This document shows positions 1 to 10,144 of a DNA stretch of 53,816 nt, one piece after another. Origin of the DNA: CAZJFH01 sp964545205 (lineage in GTDB: Bacteria; Pseudomonadota; Alphaproteobacteria; Rhodospirillales; Magnetospirillaceae); contig CAZJFH010000032.1 of assembly GCA_964545205.1 (NCBI GenBank), positions 1 through 53,816 of the forward strand. The letters run 5' to 3'. Made by a program: the position numbers and the translations under genes. The notes under the pieces are model-generated. The model was not told where the DNA came from. It was given only the letters and a program-made list of their open reading frames with translations, and did no database searches. Every line of letters begins with the position of its first letter. The first letter of the stretch is position 1.

Positions 1-1337
1 GTGTACTTCTTGGCGATCGAGATCACCAGGCGCAGGTTGGCCTCGATCATCTCCTTCTTGGCCTTGCTGGCCTCGCGCTCGCCGCGCTGCACGGTGGCGA
101 CGATGCGGCGCATCTCGCCGATCGCCAGCCCGGCCTCGGCCGAGATCTCGGCGATGCCGTTGCGGATGGTCGCCACCTCGGCGGCGTGACGGCCGGCGAA
201 GTCCTTCCAGCCCTTGCCGGGACGCTCGGAGACGCGCTCCAGCCACTTCGGATCGAGCTCGGCGCCGAAATAGCAGTCGAGGAACTCCTGGCGCTTGACG
301 CGGCAGCTCTCGGCCAGGCGCAGCAACTTGCCCTCCAGCCCGATCAGGCGGCGGTTGAGCGCGTTGAGCTGCTCGACCAGCATTTCGATGCGGGCGTTGT
401 TGAGGTGGACGCCGTCCATGAGCTGGACCAGCTCGGCCTTCAGCTTCTCGTAGCGCTTCTCGGTCGCCGCCGGCGGCTTGTCGCCCTTGTTCAGCGCGAC
501 CAGGCGCTGCTCCTGCGCCTTGTGCAGCTTGGCGTAGGTCTCGGCGATCCTCTCGAAGGTCTCGACGACCTGCGGCATCAGCTGGGCTTCCATCGCCGCC
601 AGCGACACCGAGGCCTCCTCGCCGTCCTCGGCGCCCTCGTCCTCGCCCTCGGCGGCGGCGCGGGGCTCGCCGTCGCCCTTGTCCTCGCCGTCGGCGGCGC
701 CGTCGCCGCGCGGCGCGGCGGATTCGTCCTCGGTCTCGGCGAGGCCGTCGACGATCTCCTCGGCGCCGGGGCCGGCGCCGTAGGTGGCGTCGAGGTCGAT
801 GATGTCGCGCAGCAGCATCTTGCCCTCGACCAGGGCGTCGTGCCATTCGAGCAGGGCGCGGATGGTCAGCGGGCTTTCGCAGATGCCGCCGATCATCATC
901 TCGCGGCCGGCCTCGATGCGCTTGGCGATGGCGATCTCGCCCTCGCGCGACAGCAGCTCGACCGAGCCCATCTCGCGCAGGTACATGCGCACCGGATCGT
1001 CGGTGCGGCCGAGATCCTCGTCGTCGATGTTGCCGGCGGCCGAATCGCCGCTCTCGGCTTCCTCACCGCCCTCGGGCTGGGCCTCCTCGGTCTCCTCGTT
1101 CTCGACGACGTTGATGCCGAGTTCGGAGAGCATGGCCATCGTGTCCTCGATCTGCTCGGACGACACCTCGTCCGGCGGCAGGGCGGCGTTCAGCTCGTCG
1201 TAGGTGACGTAGCCGCGCTCCTTGCCCTTCGCCACCATGCGCTTGACGGCGGTCCCCATGCTGTCGATGAGCGGGCTGTCGAGGGTCTCCTCCTGGTTCT
1301 CGGAGATCTCTGCGGTGTTGGTCGCCTTGTTTGCCAT
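1..1337 (-). CDS. rpoD: RNA polymerase primary sigma factor RpoD (sigma-70), 5' part only
   Basis: Housekeeping sigma factor that directs core RNA polymerase to -35/-10 promoters. The ATG is at 1337 (MANKATNTAEISENQEE). About 445 codons are present before the window edge cuts the gene. Visible parts are an acidic N-terminal region 1.1, region 1.2 at about residues 112-145 (TDDPVRMYLREMGSVELLSR), a long Glu/Asp-rich non-conserved segment, and the start of region 2 at the edge (EANLRLVISIAKKYT). Regions 2.2 to 4 lie outside. It follows dnaG on the same strand, the classical dnaG-rpoD order, but is separated from it by 544 bp with its own candidate promoter. The identification is firm; the truncation is only the window boundary. 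Confidence 0.97.
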   Translation of the reverse strand, partial: MANKATNTAEISENQEETLDSPLIDSMGTAVKRMVAKGKERGYVTYDELNAALPPDEVSSEQIEDTMAMLSELGINVVENEETEEAQPEGGEEAESGDSAAGNIDDEDLGRTDDPVRMYLREMGSVELLSREGEIAIAKRIEAGREMMIGGICESPLTIRALLEWHDALVEGKMLLRDIIDLDATYGAGPGAEEIVDGLAETEDESAAPRGDGAADGEDKGDGEPRAAAEGEDEGAEDGEEASVSLAAMEAQLMPQVVETFERIAETYAKLHKAQEQRLVALNKGDKPPAATEKRYEKLKAELVQLMDGVHLNNARIEMLVEQLNALNRRLIGLEGKLLRLAESCRVKRQEFLDCYFGAELDPKWLERVSERPGKGWKDFAGRHAAEVATIRNGIAEISAEAGLAIGEMRRIVATVQRGEREASKAKKEMIEANLRLVISIAKKY

Positions 1338-1762
1338 TAAATACCCTCAGTTCCTCTCCGACACGCCGTGCGACGAGTCGACGATGACGCTAATGAAGAC
1401 GATGCTGCCGCGCGCTGCCGCCGGCGGCCGACATCGTCCCCGCGATGAGTTCTAGTCCCTGCGAATCAAGCGGTCGTGCCGCCATGGCCGCCGGCAAATC
1501 GACATTCGGCTGCCGCCCTGCAAGGCCGCTGATGTCACCCATCCCGCCGCGATGTCCTCTGCCAGCCTGTTTCTTTATTGGTAACGCCCGACGGCGCCAA
1601 CGGTTCCAGCTGCCTCTTCCGGCCAGGGTTCGGGCCTTGCGAATCATGGGAACGCCTACCCACAGTGCGCCCCCTGGGGCCACGAACGCCCGCTTGAACC
1701 AGCACGAACGTAGGTGGTCGCCCTGGAAGACGGAGTCAAGGCACGCACTGCCGCCGAGGTGC
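1338..1762 (-). other. long untranslated leader upstream of rpoD
   Basis: About 425 bp between the candidate rpoD promoter and the rpoD start. I see no convincing gene here. A 124-codon minus-strand frame (1390-1764) opens right at the promoter -10 but has no ribosome binding site and a low-complexity Arg/Gly-rich product, so I treat it as leader. No perfect long hairpin or T-run stands out. Confidence 0.4.
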
Positions 1763-1790
1763 ATTAAGACTCCCCCCCTCCGAATGTCAA
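1763..1790 (-). promoter_or_regulatory. candidate sigma-70 promoter for rpoD
   Basis: On the minus strand a perfect -35 TTGACA (1785-1790) is followed after 16 bp by CTTAAT (1763-1768), a 4/6 match to the -10. It sits between dnaG and rpoD and would let rpoD be transcribed independently of dnaG, with a leader of roughly 420 nt. Confidence 0.5.
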
Positions 1791-1881
1791 GACCGATGTG
1801 GATAGGCGATATCGCCGTGCCGCAGCCGCCGGGCGCCGCCCGCGGCGGCCTGGGTTTCGCGCGCTTTCACGGGCCCCCATC

Positions 1882-3699
1882 TCAGCCGTCGCCGTTGTCG
1901 AGGCCACGGTCGGCCTCCTGCAGCGCCAACAGCCGATCGAGGCTCTCGGGCCGCGAGTCGGCCGCCAGCTCGGCCTCGGTGCGGGCGCGGTCGGCCTCGA
2001 TCTCGGTGCGGGCATGGCGGGCGTGGGCGTGGTCCCACAGCTGCACCAGCTCGTCGCGCTCGCGGCGCAGGGCGAGGCGATGCGGCGCCATCAGCCGCGC
2101 CGTGCGCGCCATGAAGGCGGCGACCGCCGGCTCCTCGGCCAGCGCCGCGACCCGCTCGTCGCCGGTGCCGAAGCGGCCCATCACCAGCATCCGCACCGCC
2201 TCGGCCTCGGGGTCGCCGAAATGGGCGGCGCCCAGGCGCTCGCCGACCGCCGGCAGGATGTCGGGCCGCTCGACGACCAGGAACAGCATCAGCGCCTCGA
2301 CCGGGTTGACCGGCTCGGCCGCCGGCCGCGCCGCGCCCAGCCGCGCCAGCCGCCCGGAGTAGTCGCGGCTGACCGAGGTGGCGCGCGCCTCGGGCCGGCC
2401 GGGCCGGCCCTGCCGCGGGCCGCCGCCGCCGCGCCGGCCGCGGAACAGCTCCCAGAACCGCGAGCGGCCCTCGCGCTGATAGGCCTGGCGCACCGAATCG
2501 TCGGCGATCACCCCGACCTGCTCGGCGTAGTCCTTCTCGAGGGCGGCGCGGCGTTCGGGCGTGTCCAGCGGCTTGCCGGCCACCGTCATGCGCCAGACGA
2601 CCTCGAACAGCGGCTCGGCCCGGGCCAGCACCGCCTGCAGGGCGGCCGGGCCGCCCGCGCGCAGCAGGCTGTCGGGATCCTCGGGCGCCGGCAGCATCGC
2701 GAAGCGCAGCGAGTGCCCCGGCTTGAGCAGCGGCAGGGCGCGCAGCGCCGCGCGGGCGGCGGCGCGCTGGCCGGCGGCGTCGCCGTCGAGGCACAGGATC
2801 GGCTCGGGCGCCAGCCGCCACATCTCCTGGATCTGCAGCTCGGTCAGCGCGGTGCCGAGCGGCGCCACCGCGTGGGCGATGCCGGCGCGGTGCAGGGCGA
2901 TGACGTCCATATAGCCCTCGACCGCGATCACCGTGCCGGCCTCGGCCGCCGGCACCCGCGCCTGGGCGAGGCCGTAGAGCAGGCTGCCCTTGTGGAACAG
3001 CGGCGTGTCGGGCGAGTTGAGGTATTTCGGCTGGCCGTCGCCCATCACCCGGCCGCCGAAGGCGACCACCCGGCCGCGGCGGTCGGTGATCGGGAACATC
3101 ACCCGGCCGCGGAAGCGGTCGTAGGTCGAGCCGTCGTCGCGGCGGATGATCAGGCCGGCTTCCAGCAGCAGCGCCTCCGGGATGCCCTGGCCCTTCAGCG
3201 CCACCTTCAGCGCCTCGCGCGAGTCGGGGGCGTAGCCGAGGCGGAAGCGGGCGATGGTGTCCTCGTCGAGGCCGCGGCCCTCGAGATACTGGTGGGCGTG
3301 GCGGCCGCCGGCGGCGCGCAGCTGGTGCTCGAAGAAGGCGCAGGCCGCCTCGCAGACGTCGTGCAGCGAGGCGGCGCGGCGGGCGCGCTCGCGCTCCTGC
3401 GGGGTCGGCGCCGGCGGCGCCACCCCGGCCTCGGCCGCCAGCCGCTCGACCGCCTCGGGAAAGGACAGGTGGTGGGCCTGCATCTCGAACGAGACGACGT
3501 CGCCGTGGGCGCCGCAGCCGAAGCAGTGGAAGAAGCCCTTCTCGTCGTTGACGGTGAACGACGGCGTCTTCTCGTTGTGGAACGGGCACAGGCCGGTGAA
3601 CTCGCGGCCGCGCTTCGCCAGCTTGACCTTGCGGGCGATGACGTCCGACAGCCGCAGGCGGGCGCGCAGTTCTTCCAGGAATTGGGGCGGTATGGCCAT
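1882..3699 (-). CDS. dnaG: DNA primase DnaG
   Basis: Synthesises RNA primers for the lagging strand and for replication restart, working with the replicative helicase. The 605-residue length is normal. The N-terminal CHC2-type zinc module is complete (C38, H41 in CPFH; C59 and C62 in CFGC). The TOPRIM catalytic core follows, with E261 in VIAVEGYMDVI and the DGD pair at D305/D307 in ILCLDGDAAGQ. A Gly/Arg-rich linker at about 420-440 leads to the C-terminal helicase-binding region. The start is ATG at 3699 (MAIPPQFLEELRARL). It lies between yqeY and rpoD on the same strand, a conserved alphaproteobacterial arrangement. Confidence 0.97.
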   Translation of the reverse strand: MAIPPQFLEELRARLRLSDVIARKVKLAKRGREFTGLCPFHNEKTPSFTVNDEKGFFHCFGCGAHGDVVSFEMQAHHLSFPEAVERLAAEAGVAPPAPTPQERERARRAASLHDVCEAACAFFEHQLRAAGGRHAHQYLEGRGLDEDTIARFRLGYAPDSREALKVALKGQGIPEALLLEAGLIIRRDDGSTYDRFRGRVMFPITDRRGRVVAFGGRVMGDGQPKYLNSPDTPLFHKGSLLYGLAQARVPAAEAGTVIAVEGYMDVIALHRAGIAHAVAPLGTALTELQIQEMWRLAPEPILCLDGDAAGQRAAARAALRALPLLKPGHSLRFAMLPAPEDPDSLLRAGGPAALQAVLARAEPLFEVVWRMTVAGKPLDTPERRAALEKDYAEQVGVIADDSVRQAYQREGRSRFWELFRGRRGGGGPRQGRPGRPEARATSVSRDYSGRLARLGAARPAAEPVNPVEALMLFLVVERPDILPAVGERLGAAHFGDPEAEAVRMLVMGRFGTGDERVAALAEEPAVAAFMARTARLMAPHRLALRRERDELVQLWDHAHARHARTEIEADRARTEAELAADSRPESLDRLLALQEADRGLDNGDG

Positions 3700-3727
3700 G
3701 GGGGCTCGACCGGGTCTCTCGATGTCG

Positions 3728-3748
3728 TGCCCGGGCTCGTCCCGGGCA
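3728..3748. repeat. intergenic palindromic repeat (REP-like)
   Basis: Perfect 8-bp arms TGCCCGGG and CCCGGGCA around a 5-nt loop, within a longer string (gtcgtgcccgggctcgtccc and on) of the type scattered between genes in many alphaproteobacterial genomes. It lies between yqeY and dnaG, so it would form a hairpin in a shared transcript. Confidence 0.6.
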
Positions 3749-3816
3749 TCCAGGCCTTTGCATGCGTCGCCGCGCGGATGGCCGGATCGGGTCCGGCCGC
3801 GACGGGAGGCGGCGGC

Positions 3817-4284
<468 letters not shown>

Positions 4285-4412
4285 CCTTCCCCCGTGCGCG
4301 AGCCGAAAAGCCTAGCGCAAATGGGGCCCGGCGCAAAAGGGGCTTGCGGCAAAACCCGTATTCATTTTTAACATGTTGATCCTTCGCGGTTTTTCCAGCG
4401 ACACCGCAAAGC

Positions 4413-4441
4413 TTGACGGCCCCGGCCGATTTGCCTATCTA
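4413..4441 (+). promoter_or_regulatory. candidate carA promoter
   Basis: TTGACG (4413-4418), a 17-bp spacer, then TATCTA (4436-4441). The -35 matches 5/6 and the -10 only 3/6. It lies about 120 bp before the carA start in the divergent yqeY/carA gap. No pyrimidine-sensing leader hairpin with a T-run was found. Confidence 0.35.
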
Positions 4442-4561
4442 TCGCCCAATTTGCCCGCCGCCCGCCGGCTACCGACAGCCCCGTCACGCGCCCGCGCGCT
4501 TCGCGCCGCGGCGCGGCGGCCTGCGCGCGGCGGCAGTTCGCGTCAGCACGAAGGACCGTTC

Positions 4562-5749
4562 ATGCCGAATCAAGCGCCCGAGAACAGCCTGCACAGCCAG
4601 CGCCCGCCGGGCGCCACCGCCGCGCTCGTGCTCGACGACGGGACGGTCCTGTGGGGCCGCGGCGTCGGCGCCACCGGCGCCGCCGTCGGCGAGGTGGTGT
4701 TCAACACCGCGATGACCGGCTACCAGGAGGCGCTGACCGATCCCTCCTTCGCCGGCCAGATCATCACCTTCACCTTCCCGCACATCGGCAATGTCGGCAC
4801 CAATTCCGAGGACGTCGAGACCGCGACCTCGGCCGCCGTCGGCACCATCCTGCGCGGCGAGATCACCGAGCCGTCGAACTGGCGCGCCCTGCAGCACCTC
4901 GACCGCTGGCTGAAGTCGTTCGGCATCGTCGGCATGGCCGGCGTCGACACCCGCCGCCTGACCCGGCGCATCCGCGACCTCGGCGCGCCCAACGCGGTGA
5001 TCGCCCACGACCCCGACGGCAGGTTCGACCTCGACGCGCTGGCCGCCCAGGCCAAGGCATGGCCGGGGCTCGAGGGCATGGACCTGGCCAAGCAGGTCAC
5101 CTGCCGCCAGCAGTATACCTGGGACCAGACCCGCTGGACGCTGGGCGAGGGCTACGGCCGCCAGGAAAACCCGCGCTTCCACGTCGTCGCCGTCGATTAC
5201 GGCGCCAAGCGCAACATCCTGCGCTGCCTGGCCGATGCCGGCTGCCGGGTGACCGTGGTGCCGGCCGAGGCCGGCATCGAGGACATCATGCGCCATCAGC
5301 CCGACGGCGTGTTCCTGTCGAACGGCCCCGGCGACCCGGCGGCGACCGGCGAATACGCGGTTCCCGTCATCCAGGAGATCGTCGCCCGCGGCGTGCCGAC
5401 CTTCGGCATCTGCCTCGGCCACCAGATGCTGGCCCGCGCCCTGGGGGCCAAGACCTACAAGATGGACACCGGCCACCGCGGCGCCAACCATCCGGTCAAG
5501 GACCTGGCGACCGGCAAGGTCGAGATCACCAGCCAGAACCACGGCTTCGTCGTCGACGAGGCGTCGCTGCCGGCCGGCGTCACGGTGACCCACCGCTCGC
5601 TGTTCGACGGTTCGGTCGAGGGCTTGCGCGTCGACGACAAGCCGATCTTTTCCGTGCAGTATCACCCCGAGGCGGCGCCGGGGCCGCAGGACAGCTACTA
5701 CCTGTTCGAGCGGTTCGTCGAGATGATCGCGGCGTCGAAGCGGGGGTGA
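4562..5749 (+). CDS. carA: Carbamoyl-phosphate synthase small (glutaminase) subunit
   Basis: Hydrolyses glutamine and channels ammonia to CarB for carbamoyl phosphate synthesis, feeding arginine and pyrimidine biosynthesis. I chose ATG 4562 (MPNQAPENSLHSQRPP) because a ribosome binding site (aagga) precedes it; the open frame extends upstream to 4373 but that extension is Arg/Ala-rich and not family-like. 395 residues. The N-terminal CPSase_sm domain contains NTAMTGYQEALTDPSFAGQI. The class I glutamine amidotransferase domain carries nucleophile C284 (FGICLGHQ) and the His/Glu pair H368/E370 (QYHPEA). carB follows, separated by a 529-bp stretch holding a GxxExxY cassette. Confidence 0.97.
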   Translation: MPNQAPENSLHSQRPPGATAALVLDDGTVLWGRGVGATGAAVGEVVFNTAMTGYQEALTDPSFAGQIITFTFPHIGNVGTNSEDVETATSAAVGTILRGEITEPSNWRALQHLDRWLKSFGIVGMAGVDTRRLTRRIRDLGAPNAVIAHDPDGRFDLDALAAQAKAWPGLEGMDLAKQVTCRQQYTWDQTRWTLGEGYGRQENPRFHVVAVDYGAKRNILRCLADAGCRVTVVPAEAGIEDIMRHQPDGVFLSNGPGDPAATGEYAVPVIQEIVARGVPTFGICLGHQMLARALGAKTYKMDTGHRGANHPVKDLATGKVEITSQNHGFVVDEASLPAGVTVTHRSLFDGSVEGLRVDDKPIFSVQYHPEAAPGPQDSYYLFERFVEMIAASKRG

Positions 5750-5767
5750 GGTATCAAGGTTTCAGGG

Positions 5768-5807
5768 AACCACAGAGGCACAGAGACACAGAGGCGGCAC
5801 AGAGAAG
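5768..5807 (+). repeat. left arm of inverted repeat
   Basis: Begins AACCACAGAGGCACAGAGAC and continues as a quasi-periodic CACAGAG-type sequence. The reverse complement of the right arm begins AACCACAGAGGCACTGAGAC, so the first 25 bases differ at one position; beyond that a second GGCACAGAGA block is shared. Confidence 0.85.
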
Positions 5808-5839
5808 GGGGAGAGGCGCGCTGGCGCGCGCCGAGGGGA

Positions 5840-6211
5840 ATGGAGCGCGATCCGCTGTCCGACAAGGTGATTGGTTTGGCGATCGAGGTGCACAAGGCGC
5901 TCGGCCCGGGGCTCCTCGAATCAGCGTACGAGCAATGCCTTTGTCATGAGCTGGAGCGCAGCGGGCTCCCGTTTCGCCGTCAGGTGCCTTTGCCCGTGAT
6001 CTACAAGGACGTCCGCCTCGAATGCGCCTACCGGATGGATGTCGTGGTCGACGACAAGCTGGTGCTGGAGCTCAAGACCGTGGAAAACATTCTGCCGCTG
6101 CATCAGGCGCAGTTGCTGACTTACCTCAAACTCAGCGGAATCCGCACCGGACTGCTGATGAACTTTCATTCCCCGGTGCTGAAGGACGGCATCCGGAGGC
6201 TGGTCGCGTGA
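5840..6211 (+). CDS. GxxExxY protein, PD-(D/E)XK nuclease superfamily
   Basis: A 123-residue protein of the GxxExxY family (PDDEXK_3 fold). The naming motif is G24-LL-E27-SA-Y30. The nuclease-type triad is intact: D67 in YRMDVVV, then nine residues, then E77-L-K79 in LELKT. Q91 and Y95 fall in the conserved QLLTYLKLSG helix, followed by the family's G-LLMNFH strand. ATG 5840 has a GAGGGG ribosome binding site just upstream. No cellular role is established for the family; the catalytic residues suggest a nucleic-acid-cutting or repair-like activity. It is co-oriented with carA and carB and would be on their transcript unless there is internal termination. Confidence 0.9.
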   Translation: MERDPLSDKVIGLAIEVHKALGPGLLESAYEQCLCHELERSGLPFRRQVPLPVIYKDVRLECAYRMDVVVDDKLVLELKTVENILPLHQAQLLTYLKLSGIRTGLLMNFHSPVLKDGIRRLVA

Positions 6212-6215
6212 CCGG

Positions 6216-6255
6216 CCTCTCTGTGCCTTCTCTGTGTCTCAGTGCCTCTGTGGTT
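6216..6255 (-). repeat. right arm of inverted repeat
   Basis: Ends ...GTGCCTCTGTGGTT, the inverse of the left arm. In a carA-carB read-through RNA the two arms could pair and enclose the GxxExxY reading frame as a loop of about 410 nt. It ends 23 bp before the carB start. Confidence 0.85.
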
Positions 6256-6278
6256 AATCGATTGATTGAGTATTAGAC

Positions 6279-9533
<3,255 letters not shown>

Positions 9534-9566
9534 CGCCCAAGGCGTCCGAAAACGACTGGAGCAGTG

Positions 9567-10040
9567 ATGGAAAAGATCCCGATGACCGCCGCCGGCCTGT
9601 CCCGGCTGGAGGACGAGCTCAGGAATCTCAAGTCGGTGGAACGTCCCGCCGTGATCCGTCAGATCGCCGAGGCCCGCGAGCACGGCGATCTATCGGAGAA
9701 CGCGGAATACCACGCGGCGCGTGAACGCCAGAGCTTCATCGAGGGTCGCGTCGCCGAGCTCGAGGACATCATCAGCCGCGCCCAGGTCATCGACGTGTCG
9801 CAACTGTCGGGCGACCAGGTGCGCTTCGGGGCCGTCGTCACCCTGGCCGACGAGGATTCCGACGACGAGGTCGTCTACCAGATCGTCGGCGCCCACGAGG
9901 CCGACATCAAGGACGGCCGCCTGTCGGTGCACGCGCCGCTGGCCCGGGCGCTGATCGGCAAGCATATCGGCGATTCGGTCGAGGTGACGACGCCGGGCGG
10001 CTCCAAGTCCTACGAGATCGTCGACGTCCGTTTCCAGTAG
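9567..10040 (+). CDS. greA: Transcription elongation factor GreA
   Basis: Rescues backtracked RNA polymerase by stimulating transcript cleavage through the secondary channel. 157 residues from ATG 9567 (MEKIPMTAAGLSRLEDEL); a GTG lies one codon earlier, but the ATG fits the family N-terminus and has a GGAG site at 9557-9560. The N-terminal coiled coil has the conserved acidic tip region (EHGDLSENAEYHAARERQ), and the C-terminal FKBP-like domain ends in GGSKSYEIVDVRF. It lies 33 bp behind carB, the common alphaproteobacterial order. Confidence 0.96.
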   Translation: MEKIPMTAAGLSRLEDELRNLKSVERPAVIRQIAEAREHGDLSENAEYHAARERQSFIEGRVAELEDIISRAQVIDVSQLSGDQVRFGAVVTLADEDSDDEVVYQIVGAHEADIKDGRLSVHAPLARALIGKHIGDSVEVTTPGGSKSYEIVDVRFQ

Positions 10041-10144
10041 CGGTCCCCTTTATATATCCTCCGACTAATGTGCCTCGGTTTGCGCATGCGGCCGGCGCGC
10101 GTCCTGTGCTAACTTGCGCGCAGGGGAACAGTTCGGAACGGGAG

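Larger units (their letters stand above)
5768..6255. mobile_element. GxxExxY cassette bounded by about 40-bp inverted repeats
   Basis: A compact unit of about 488 bp: left arm 5768-5807, one gene (5840-6211), right arm 6216-6255. It lies entirely between carA and carB, two genes that are normally close. The arms read AACCACAGAGGCAC and on, towards each other. There is no transposase, and I could not find a target-site duplication. I infer a mobile or once-mobile cassette from the paired arms and the position. Confidence 0.55.

Noticed and set aside
186..1340. Long plus-strand open frame of 384 codons opposite rpoD
   Set aside because: It is antisense to rpoD, Leu/Ala/Arg-biased and low-complexity, as expected for high-GC shadows.
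1390..1764. 124-codon minus-strand frame upstream of rpoD
   Set aside because: Starts at the -10 of the candidate promoter, has no ribosome binding site and no family-like sequence.
5749..5840. Target-site duplication flanking the GxxExxY cassette
   Set aside because: The bases just outside the two arms do not match each other over any useful length.
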